A stretch of 64,000 bases of DNA, from NCBI GenBank assembly GCA_035310985.1, contig DATGDH010000082.1, forward strand, positions 17,276-81,275. Direction: 5' to 3'. A program made the translations under genes and the position numbers. The first letter of the stretch is position 1; each line of letters opens with the position of its first letter. Source of the stretch: DAHVFK01 sp035310985. Its GTDB lineage: Bacteria > Pseudomonadota > Gammaproteobacteria > Burkholderiales > SG8-39. Below, one piece after another: positions 51,743-59,400 of the stretch. The notes below the pieces were generated by a model. It was not told the origin of the DNA and did not search any database. It was given only the letters and a program-made list of their open reading frames with translations.

Positions 51743-52510
51743 TCAAAACTCGAATACTTGGTTGTTCTGCAGCATGCGCGGGCGGAACTCGCCTGCGCAC
51801 TCCTCGATCTCCTGCATCGTCAGCTCGATCTCGCCTGGCTTGAGATGAGTCACGTAAATGTCCGCGCTACGCTCGAGTTTGGCCAGCTCCTCGGCCAACG
51901 TCTCGGGGCAAAGGTGCTTAGATACTTCGGCGAGCTGGCGCTCCTTGTTCGAAAACGCTGTCTCGACAATCAGGTATTTCAGGTTACGAATTCGGTTTAC
52001 GACCTTCCACAACGCATTGTTCGGTCCCGTGTCCCCCGTAAACACCAGGCTGGACTTACCGCTATCCAGCTGATATCCGACCGCCGGTACCGTATGGTTG
52101 GCCGGTAGTGGCGTGATCTCCCTCCCAGCGATCGTGATCGCGTGCCCGACCTCGATCTCGTGGTAGCGCATGAACGGCGCGTCTGGGCTGGGGATCTCGG
52201 AAAAGTCCGGCCAGATCGCCCAATTGAACAGGTGGTTCCTCATGATTTCGATCGTGGCGCGACTGGCATAAACGTTTATCGGTCGGGCCCGCATACCTCC
52301 CACGGTATCCACCACAAACGGGATGCTGGTCACGTGATCCAGGTGAGAGTGCGTGATGAAAATATGATCGACCAGCGAGAGCTCGGCGAGCGACAGGTCG
52401 CCCACTCCGGTCCCGGCGTCGAGCAGGATGTCGCTGTCGACCAGGAACGAGGTAGTGCGCAAGTGGCGCCCGCCTATGCCTCCGGAGCAGCCGAGCACAC
52501 GGAGCCTCAT
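51743..52510 (-). CDS. MBL-fold cyclic nucleotide phosphodiesterase (class II-like)
   Basis: This 255-aa metallo-beta-lactamase-fold enzyme has the metal motif ITHSHLDHVTSIPFVVDTV near residues 54-72. FTGDTGPNNALW and the downstream His (YVTHLKP) follow. The spacing and the SIPFVVD segment resemble class II cAMP phosphodiesterases rather than ribonuclease Z or glyoxalase II. It should hydrolyse cAMP to AMP. Its neighbours fit: an adenylate cyclase is encoded 10 bp upstream and a cNMP-binding protein 4 bp downstream. A few other MBL hydrolases share the motif, so the substrate remains a prediction. Confidence 0.87.
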   Translation of the reverse strand: MRLRVLGCSGGIGGRHLRTTSFLVDSDILLDAGTGVGDLSLAELSLVDHIFITHSHLDHVTSIPFVVDTVGGMRARPINVYASRATIEIMRNHLFNWAIWPDFSEIPSPDAPFMRYHEIEVGHAITIAGREITPLPANHTVPAVGYQLDSGKSSLVFTGDTGPNNALWKVVNRIRNLKYLIVETAFSNKERQLAEVSKHLCPETLAEELAKLERSADIYVTHLKPGEIELTMQEIEECAGEFRPRMLQNNQVFEF

Positions 52511-52520
52511 CGAGCTATGC

Positions 52521-54755
52521 CTACTTGGTATCGAACTCAGTCACGCCGTCCCAGCCGGGATGTGGCGGACTGCGGCGGAATCCCTCGATGCGCTTGACGA
52601 ATTTCGCATATAGCTCGCTGCGCGGTCGCATTCGCTGCAGATTTAGGAGCGCGACCTCGGCCTGATCCCAGTCGCGCGCGCGGTAGTGCCGCATGCACTG
52701 ATTCCACAGCTTGAGCTCTTCGTGCATGGTCCTGTCCACGTCGCTGTCGAGACCGATCGGCTCGAAGATTGCCACAGCTTCGTCTTTGCCCTTGACGCGC
52801 ACGCGGTCCACCTCGCGGAACACGATGTCCCTCGCCGCGCGGCGCGTTTCCTCGCCGACAAGAATGCCGACGCCGTACTCCTTGGTTATGCCTTCCAGCC
52901 GCGAGCCGAGATTCACCGGATCCCCCATCACGGTATAGGCCTTGCGTAGCTTCGATCCCATGTCCCCCACCCGCATGAGGCCCGAGTTGACCCCAATGCC
53001 GATATGGAACTCGGGCCAGCCCTTCGCCCGGAATTCCTCGTTCAGGGTCACAGCGCGCCGCTGCATCTCGAGGGCCGTGAGCACTCCGTGCCGGGCGTGA
53101 TACGCGTCCTCGACCGGGGCGCCCCAGAACGCCATGATGGCGTCCCCGATATATTTGTCTAGCGTACCGCGGTTACCTCGAATAACCAAGGACATCGCGG
53201 TGAGGTAGTCGTTGATGTACGAGGACAGGTCTTTCGCGCTCAGGCTCTCGGAGATGGTGGTGAAGCCGCGCACATCCGAAAACAACACCGTAAGCACTTC
53301 TTCGCGGCCTTCCATCGTGTACTTCTCAGGGTCTTCGGCCATGCGGTCGACCAGCTCGGGCGGCACGTACTGGCCGAACAACTCGGTGAATTGGCGCTTG
53401 GAACGCGACTCGACGAAATAGCCGTACGCCATGTTCACGGTATAAAGCGTCACGATCATCAGCAGCGACGCCGCTAGCGGCAGCGCCATGCCAGCCTGCA
53501 CCCATATGCCGAAATCCAGTCCAACGATGAGCGCGGCACCTGTCACTGCCGCGACCGTCGCCCAGAGCGCCGAAAGCAGGGGAATCACGACCGAAAGCGC
53601 AACTCCGCCGAGCACGAGCAGCACCACCTCGGCGCCGAGCATATACGGCGGCTTCTGCTTGAGACCGTGGTCGAGCATGCCCGCGATGAGGTCGGCATGC
53701 ACCTCGACTCCCGGAAACGCATTGCCGACCGGCGTCGAGCGCAAGTCGAGCAGCCCGGGCGCGGTAGTGCCGACCAGCGCAATTCGCCCCTCGAGCTGCT
53801 CGCGTTTGACGCGATCATGCAGCACGTCGGCGAGCGACACGTACGGGAAGCTGCCTTTGTCGCCGCGATAGGGCACCAGCGTGCTCGCAGTGTTGTCCAC
53901 GGGAATCGTCAGCGACCCGACGCTCAGCCACTCGAGGCCCCTGTAACCCTGATGCAGCATCGATCCCGGCGCGAAGCCGGGCCGTACCATGGGTAGCTTG
54001 CCGCCATTTTGCTGCGCGATAAGCGTGCGCACCATCGCGAGCGAAAGCGATTCGTAGTAAGCGCCGTCGAATTCGACGATCATCGGCACTCTGCGCACGA
54101 CGCCGTCGGAGTCGAGCATCGGGTTGAAATGGCCGGCCGCCGCAGCATTCCTCTCCAGTTCGGGAAGATTTCCGCCGTAACCCAGCCAGAGAGGAAAATC
54201 GATGTTGCGCCCGGCGAAAGTCCCCTTGGGCAAGACCGGATCGGGTATCGCCGCGATACGCTTGGCGTCGGCATCGCTGTTGAAGTAGTAGCCGAGCACC
54301 ACCGGCCGCCCCTTGATCGCCCGGGCGAATAGCCCGTCGTAGTCGAGCGTCGGGCGCAGCTCGCGATACACGCGCTTAAATTCGCCGTCCTGCCTAAGCT
54401 GCGTGTCGGCGAGCTGATCGAGAGCGCGTATGCCCGACGAATAGTCGGCCTCCGCCCACACCACGTCGAAGCCGACCTCGGCCACCCTGTACTTGTCGAA
54501 CAGCTTGTCCACGATCTCCGCCATGATGTTCCGCGGCCAGGGCCAATGGCCCACTTCCTGCAAGCTCTTCTCGTCGATATCCAGGATGACGATGCGCGGG
54601 TCGATCCCGCGCGGCATCGTCAGGCGCAGACGTGCGTCGTAGATGATGTTGTCGAGCTGATCGATCAGCCCAATGCTATAGAAGCGCGCGGCGTGTCCTA
54701 CGAAGAACAGGACAATGGCAAGACCGAGCGCAATGCGGACGACGTGTTGCTTCAC
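52521..54755 (-). CDS. CHASE2-domain class III adenylate cyclase
   Basis: This 744-aa inner-membrane enzyme has an N-terminal helix followed by a periplasmic CHASE2 sensor (about residues 30-350; DPRIVILDIDEKSLQEVGHWPWPR). Three helices follow (about 360-450), then a cytosolic cyclase domain (about 480-650). The metal-binding aspartates lie in LFSDVRGFT and YIGDAIMAFW. The substrate-selecting residues are Lys in LDKYIGD and Asp in VMGDPVNLGSRLE, the pair that favours ATP over GTP, so cAMP should be the product. A short TPR-like tail (650-744) follows. The start is GTG with AGGAGG upstream. It is 78 bp after the FHA gene and 10 bp before the phosphodiesterase gene. Confidence 0.95.
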   Translation of the reverse strand: MKQHVVRIALGLAIVLFFVGHAARFYSIGLIDQLDNIIYDARLRLTMPRGIDPRIVILDIDEKSLQEVGHWPWPRNIMAEIVDKLFDKYRVAEVGFDVVWAEADYSSGIRALDQLADTQLRQDGEFKRVYRELRPTLDYDGLFARAIKGRPVVLGYYFNSDADAKRIAAIPDPVLPKGTFAGRNIDFPLWLGYGGNLPELERNAAAAGHFNPMLDSDGVVRRVPMIVEFDGAYYESLSLAMVRTLIAQQNGGKLPMVRPGFAPGSMLHQGYRGLEWLSVGSLTIPVDNTASTLVPYRGDKGSFPYVSLADVLHDRVKREQLEGRIALVGTTAPGLLDLRSTPVGNAFPGVEVHADLIAGMLDHGLKQKPPYMLGAEVVLLVLGGVALSVVIPLLSALWATVAAVTGAALIVGLDFGIWVQAGMALPLAASLLMIVTLYTVNMAYGYFVESRSKRQFTELFGQYVPPELVDRMAEDPEKYTMEGREEVLTVLFSDVRGFTTISESLSAKDLSSYINDYLTAMSLVIRGNRGTLDKYIGDAIMAFWGAPVEDAYHARHGVLTALEMQRRAVTLNEEFRAKGWPEFHIGIGVNSGLMRVGDMGSKLRKAYTVMGDPVNLGSRLEGITKEYGVGILVGEETRRAARDIVFREVDRVRVKGKDEAVAIFEPIGLDSDVDRTMHEELKLWNQCMRHYRARDWDQAEVALLNLQRMRPRSELYAKFVKRIEGFRRSPPHPGWDGVTEFDTK

Positions 54756-54833
54756 GCGGCCTCCTGCGCTCGCGTCATGGCCGTGGCAGGGGCCGCTGGC
54801 GCTGTGATCGAGGAGATGGCCTGTTGGCCGACC

Positions 54834-55664
54834 TCAACTCTTGAGAAAGAACTCCATCTTCACGCCCGCGATCTCGATGACATCATGATCCTTGAGCGCG
54901 TGCGGCGAAGAGCCGATCGATTGCCCGTTCACGGTAGGATGCTGCGCGCCCTCCACGTGTGTTATGTAGTAGCCGTGTGGACGGCGCGTCAGTACCGCGA
55001 CCTGTGTCCCCGGCTTGCCTAGCGTGGTCAGAGGCTTGATCAGCTCGAGCTCCTTTCCGGCATTCCCACCGGACAGGATCTGAATCGCTCCCAGCGGCTG
55101 CGCAGCCTTCGCTGCCTGCGGCACCGAAGCCGTTGCCATCGATTCCGGCCTGGACGCTGTCCCGGCGCTGATTGCCGCCGAGGCCACCTGCTGCGCGGCC
55201 ACCGCGCGCATCGCCTCGGCCGCCGCCGGCTTGGGCTGCGGATGGGTGCCTTCGGCCGAGGGCGCCGTCGACGCGGGAGCCATCGCTCGCGCCTGTTCGG
55301 CCGCGGTTTTCATCGTCGAGGGGCGCAACACCATCGTCTTCTCGAAATCGGCTGCGCTGGTGCCGACCGGTTGCCCGACCTCCGCGAGGTACTTGAGCTT
55401 GTACTTGCCCAGCTCGATCACATCGTTGCCTTGCAGGAAGTGCTTCTTGACGCTGCTGCCGTTCACCATCGTTCCGTTCGTGCTACCCAGGTCCTCGAGG
55501 AACGAATCGTTCATGATCGTCACGATCACAGCGTGCTCGCCGCTCACCGCCAGGTTGTCGATCTGGATGTCGTTGTGCGGCTTGCGACCGATGGTGGTGC
55601 GTTCCTTGACCAAGGGTATTTCCTTGAGCACCAGCCCGTCCATGCTGAGTATCAGTTTCGCCAT
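54834..55664 (-). CDS. Twin FHA-domain phosphopeptide-binding protein
   Basis: This 276-aa cytosolic protein has two forkhead-associated domains. The N-terminal one (residues 1-95) shows TTIGRKPHNDIQIDNLAVSGEHAVI and LEDLGSTNGTMVNG, the intact phosphothreonine pocket. A linker rich in Ala/Pro (about 100-190) with KTMVLRPST, a possible phosphorylation site, joins it to a second, more divergent FHA (about 190-276; GKPGTQVAVLTRRPHGYYI and PTVNGQSIG). It should read phosphorylation by the Ser/Thr kinase encoded two genes upstream. It follows the PP2C gene by 16 bp. AGGGGTGA precedes the ATG. Confidence 0.94.
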   Translation of the reverse strand: MAKLILSMDGLVLKEIPLVKERTTIGRKPHNDIQIDNLAVSGEHAVIVTIMNDSFLEDLGSTNGTMVNGSSVKKHFLQGNDVIELGKYKLKYLAEVGQPVGTSAADFEKTMVLRPSTMKTAAEQARAMAPASTAPSAEGTHPQPKPAAAEAMRAVAAQQVASAAISAGTASRPESMATASVPQAAKAAQPLGAIQILSGGNAGKELELIKPLTTLGKPGTQVAVLTRRPHGYYITHVEGAQHPTVNGQSIGSSPHALKDHDVIEIAGVKMEFFLKS

Positions 55665-55680
55665 AGCTCACCCCTAGGGG

Positions 55681-56505
55681 TTATTTTAACCATGCAAGGA
55701 ACTTGGCCATAACGCCGCGAGCGGCGGGATACTCCCGCAGGACGCGCACGAGTATAACCGAAACGTTGTCGCGACCGCCGTTGTCGTTGGCCATCTGTAC
55801 GAGCTGCTGCGCAGCGAGATTTAGGTTCGCGCCCAGCGCCTGCAGTGCCATGCCGATATCCTCGTCGCTCACCATGTCGCACAGGCCATCCGAGCAAAGA
55901 AGATAGATATCGCCTGGCTTGCAGGCGTGCTCGTGAATCTCGGGCTCGATGCCCAGATCGATGCCCAAAGCTCGGGTAACGAGGTTCTTGTGCTGCGCGG
56001 TCTTCGCCTGCTCTGCAGTGAGCAACCCCGAATCGATCTGCTCCTGCAGCAGCGAGTGATCGCGCGTGAGCTGCTCGAACTGCTCGCCGCGCAGCCGGTA
56101 GAGCCGCGAGTCGCCTAGGTGCGCGACCATGACGCGGTTGTCGTAGAAGAGGCAAGTCACCAGCGTCGTGCCCATGCCGGCGTACTGGGGCTGGCTCTGC
56201 GCCGCCTGGTAGATGGAGGCGTTCGCGCTCAGCACCTGCTCGCGCAGCAGGCGCTCGGCGGTCGGACGATCGGTCTTCGGGTCGATCTCGTACGGCTGCA
56301 CGTCGCGCAGCGCACGCGCGAGCTCTGCGGTGATGACCGTGGTTGCCATGCCGGCAGCCACCTCGCCCGCGTTGTACCCACCCATTCCGTCGGCGAGTAC
56401 GGCAATGCCGTGCGCTGCGTCCGTGGCCACCGCGTCCTCGTTGTGCGAGCGCACCATTCCGGGGTCGGTCGAGCTGGCGATTTCGAGGACGTGGCTCAGG
56501 TCCAT
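55681..56505 (-). CDS. PP2C-type Ser/Thr protein phosphatase
   Basis: This 274-aa PPM/PP2C phosphatase of the bacterial Stp type has all family motifs: VRSHNEDA, VLADGMGGYNAGEVAAG, GMGTTLV, VAHLGDSRLYRLR, LCSDGLCDMV and GGRDNVSVIL. The metal-binding aspartates are present. It should dephosphorylate the kinase or its targets. The ATG at 56505 lies 7 bp after the kinase stop; an in-frame extension upstream is out of register with family starts. The kinase, phosphatase and FHA order is that of a classical writer, eraser and reader module, as in type VI secretion and some type IV pilus clusters. Confidence 0.96.
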   Translation of the reverse strand: MDLSHVLEIASSTDPGMVRSHNEDAVATDAAHGIAVLADGMGGYNAGEVAAGMATTVITAELARALRDVQPYEIDPKTDRPTAERLLREQVLSANASIYQAAQSQPQYAGMGTTLVTCLFYDNRVMVAHLGDSRLYRLRGEQFEQLTRDHSLLQEQIDSGLLTAEQAKTAQHKNLVTRALGIDLGIEPEIHEHACKPGDIYLLCSDGLCDMVSDEDIGMALQALGANLNLAAQQLVQMANDNGGRDNVSVILVRVLREYPAARGVMAKFLAWLK

Positions 56506-56512
56506 GCGCGCC

Positions 56513-59086
56513 TCACAGCTCGATGTCCACGCCGCCCCCGGGGCGGGGCAACTCGGGTCCGGCACCCGCGGCGGACGCTTCCGCGGCGGCGGCGCGCAGC
56601 GACTGCGCGAACTCCTCGCCGGTCTGGAAGCGCTCGTCCGGGTTCTTGGCAAGCGCCCGCTGCACGAAGGTCACGAGGCTCGACGGCACCTGTGGGTTGT
56701 ACTGCAGGATGTCCGCGGGCGGCTCGTTCGAGATCTTGAACATGAGCTGTGCCATCGACTCGCCCTCGAACGGCAGGCGGCCGCACGACAGCTGGTAGAA
56801 GCTGGTGGCGAGCGAAAACATGTCGCTGCGACCTTCGATCCTCCTGCCGGCAAGCTGCTCGGGCGACATGTACGACGGCGTGCCGAGCACCATGCCGGTC
56901 TTCGTCTTCGAGCTGTCCGTGAGCCGCGCGATGCCGAAGTCGGTCACCTTGAGGGTGTCGCTCTCAGGGTGATACATGAGGTTCGCGGGCTTGATGTCGC
57001 GGTGCACGACGCCTTGACGGTGCGCGTAGCCGAGCGCGTCCGCAACGCGCGCGATGATCGAAACCACACGTTCGATGGGCAGCAGGTTCGCCGGTTTGGT
57101 GAACGGAACCAGGTCGCCGCCCTTCAGCAGTTCCATGGCGATGTAGCACAGGTCGTGCTCTTCCCCTGCGTCATAGATGGTGACGATATTGGGATGCGAC
57201 AGCCGGCCCGCGGTCTCGGCCTCGCGGAAGAAGCGATCTTTGACCTCGGCGAGCTCGTCAGGCTCGAACTCCTGTGCGAGCGCCATGGTCTTGATCGCGA
57301 CCACGCGCCCGATCTTCGGGTCGCGCCCGAGATACACGACACCCATCGCGCCCTTGCCGAGCTCCTTCTCCACCTGGTAGCGGCCGAGCATCGGCTTTTC
57401 CACCGCGCCGCCCGCGCCGAGAATGCTGGTGTTCGTCGCCCCGCCCCCACCGCCGAGCATGACCGTCTCGGAGAGCTGCTTGGCGCGCGTCAGCCGCTGC
57501 TCAAGGTCGCGGTACTTCGGACTGAAGCCGTGCATGTGGCGCAACACCGACTCGGCCTTATTGAACTGGCGCTTGCGCTCGAAGTCGAGTGCGAGGTTGT
57601 ACAGGTTGTCGAGCAGCGCGTCGGACATCGGCACCTGGCGGAACTTGTCCCAGGCCATGTCGAGGTTGCCTTGACCCTGGTAGGCGAGACCGAGCATGCG
57701 GTTCGATTCCGCCGAGCTCTCGTCGGAACGGAGCTTGGCCCGCTCCGTAACGATGAAGCGTTTGGTAACAAGCGCGAGGTGGCCGACCAGCAGCAGCGTG
57801 GCTGGGACCATCAGTTGCACCCATGTGCCGCGCGCCACCATGAGCCCGAAGTGCGCCGCGATCAGGGCAATCAGTAGCGTCGCCGTAACCGCCGCCGCGG
57901 GCCCTGCGTTCAGGCGCGGCAGCAGCACGATGAGGTACACCGCGACCAGCAGGAAGGCCAGTTTCTGGGCCACCCATGCCCACGGTGGCGAGACGAAGAA
58001 GTCCTCCTGCAGGATCGCGGACACGGCGTGCGCAAGCGTGAGCACCGGCGCCATCGCCGGCGCGATCGGCGTCACCGAAGTGCTGCCGACGCCGGCTGCC
58101 GTCGGTCCGATCAGCACGATCTTGTCGCGATACTTTTCCGCCGGGATCTTGCCGCTCAGGACGTCGTAGAACGAGTCGACAGTAAACGCCGGACGGCCGT
58201 CGCGGTCCTTGTAGAAATACGTGTACATCTGCATCGCCGGATCGGTACCGATGTGGAGCCGGCCAAGCGCTACCCCCTCGCCCAGCCGCAGCGACATGTC
58301 CTGCGGCCCGAGATTCAGACTCTTGGCCGCAATCTGCATGGATAGCGACGGATAGAACTGGTCGTAGTACTGCACAACAAGCGGTTCGGTGCGGATCGCG
58401 CCGTCGACGTCCGGGTTGGCGTTGAGATGGCCGAGCGCCGCAGCCGCACTGCCAATCTCATCGATCGGAACCTGCACGCTCATCGTCGGCAAGGGCAACG
58501 CGCCCGAGTCTCCCTTGACGCTCTCGCACACGTTGCGCTGCATGAAGCCGGGCAACTGGCGGTCCGGCTTGCCGAGCGGCTGACCGAGCGTGAATAGCAC
58601 GGGCAGCAGCACGTTGCCCGCGCGCGCGATGCTATCTGCGAGCTTGCGATCGGTGTTCAGGTCCTGCTCGGCCTGCTTGAGCAGCGTCACCATGGGCGCG
58701 AGCGCATCGCTTTCGGGCGTCGCAGCGGGCGGTGCTTTTTGCGCCATGTCGAGCAGCTTGGCGACGTACCGGTAGCCGGGGTCGATCTGCGGCTCGCTGA
58801 AGAACACCGTGTAGCCGATGACTTTCGCCTTGGCGCGAGAGAGCAGGTCGATCATCCTCGCATGCACGTCGCGTGGCCACGGCCAGCGTCCGATGTTGGC
58901 GATGCTGGTGTCGTCGATTGCGATCACGGCGATGCGGTCGGAGGGCGCGCGCGAGGACGCCTGCACGCCCATGTCGTACGCCTTGCGCTCGAGACTCTGC
59001 AGCAGATCGCTGGAGCCTGCGAAAAGCATGAGCAACGCCACCACCGAGCCAAGGAACCAGTCGGTCTTCCAGAATCTCGACTTCAT
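56513..59086 (-). CDS. CHASE2-sensor transmembrane Ser/Thr protein kinase
   Basis: This 857-aa kinase has an N-terminal helix, a periplasmic CHASE2 domain (about 30-360; DRIAVIAIDDTSIANIGRWPWPR), then three helices (about 375-450). A TPR-like linker (about 460-540; MLGLAYQGQGNLDMAWDKF) precedes a C-terminal Hanks-type kinase (about 568-820). Kinase motifs are complete: GKGAMGVVYLG, AIKTM, HRDIKPANLM, DFGIARL and GTPSYMSPE, with several Ser/Thr in the activation loop. Most bacterial Hanks kinases carry the catalytic part at the N-terminus, so the reversed order is notable. It is the first gene of a tight six-gene unit. The CHASE2 domain is clearly related to that of the cyclase encoded three genes on. 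Confidence 0.96.
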   Translation of the reverse strand: MKSRFWKTDWFLGSVVALLMLFAGSSDLLQSLERKAYDMGVQASSRAPSDRIAVIAIDDTSIANIGRWPWPRDVHARMIDLLSRAKAKVIGYTVFFSEPQIDPGYRYVAKLLDMAQKAPPAATPESDALAPMVTLLKQAEQDLNTDRKLADSIARAGNVLLPVLFTLGQPLGKPDRQLPGFMQRNVCESVKGDSGALPLPTMSVQVPIDEIGSAAAALGHLNANPDVDGAIRTEPLVVQYYDQFYPSLSMQIAAKSLNLGPQDMSLRLGEGVALGRLHIGTDPAMQMYTYFYKDRDGRPAFTVDSFYDVLSGKIPAEKYRDKIVLIGPTAAGVGSTSVTPIAPAMAPVLTLAHAVSAILQEDFFVSPPWAWVAQKLAFLLVAVYLIVLLPRLNAGPAAAVTATLLIALIAAHFGLMVARGTWVQLMVPATLLLVGHLALVTKRFIVTERAKLRSDESSAESNRMLGLAYQGQGNLDMAWDKFRQVPMSDALLDNLYNLALDFERKRQFNKAESVLRHMHGFSPKYRDLEQRLTRAKQLSETVMLGGGGGATNTSILGAGGAVEKPMLGRYQVEKELGKGAMGVVYLGRDPKIGRVVAIKTMALAQEFEPDELAEVKDRFFREAETAGRLSHPNIVTIYDAGEEHDLCYIAMELLKGGDLVPFTKPANLLPIERVVSIIARVADALGYAHRQGVVHRDIKPANLMYHPESDTLKVTDFGIARLTDSSKTKTGMVLGTPSYMSPEQLAGRRIEGRSDMFSLATSFYQLSCGRLPFEGESMAQLMFKISNEPPADILQYNPQVPSSLVTFVQRALAKNPDERFQTGEEFAQSLRAAAAEASAAGAGPELPRPGGGVDIEL

Positions 59087-59174
59087 GGACGAGCGCTCAT
59101 GATCTGCTTATTGTCTGGCGCTTGCGCTACGGGCGGAACGTTCAGCGCGAGCCACCGCAGGATCCCGTATTTCC

Positions 59175-59190
59175 CATACAAATCAGTATG
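59175..59190. promoter_or_regulatory. Inverted repeat, possible operator of the kinase operon
   Basis: CATAC (59175-59179) and GTATG (59186-59190) form a perfect dyad with a 6-bp spacer, 89 bp before the kinase start. The dimensions fit a dimeric DNA-binding protein. No known consensus is matched. Confidence 0.3.
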
Positions 59191-59353
59191 TAATACTTCC
59201 TGCGGCGGACACGCAGAGCATCCTGGAAGCGTCTTCTCTTCCATCGTGGGTGCACCACTCCCCCGCGCGCACCTGGCTGAAAGACGGATAACCCCCCTTA
59301 AAACAAAAGGCTAATGCGCATTCTTACAGTCAGATATAAGCTGCGTCAAATTT

Positions 59354-59377
59354 TTGCCCAACGCGGATGGTGGGCAA
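59354..59377 (-). terminator. Hairpin after the oxalate operon, weak terminator candidate
   Basis: TTGCCCA (59354-59360) and TGGGCAA (59371-59377) form a 7-bp stem with a 10-base loop, 23 bp after the last stop of the minus-strand oxalate operon. It is followed by AAAATTT rather than a clean T run, so a rho-independent terminator is possible but not certain. Confidence 0.3.
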
Positions 59378-59400
59378 TCCGGCGACGATAGCGTGGCCGG

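Larger units (their letters stand above)
59087..59400. other. 314-bp intergenic region before the signalling operon
   Basis: No coding potential or RNA gene is recognisable. It must hold the promoter of the minus-strand kinase operon and the end of the oxalate operon. It is locally AT-richer than the flanks, especially 59281-59350. I could not find a convincing -35/-10 pair. It contains the dyad at 59175-59190 and the hairpin at 59354-59377, both listed separately. Confidence 0.6.
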
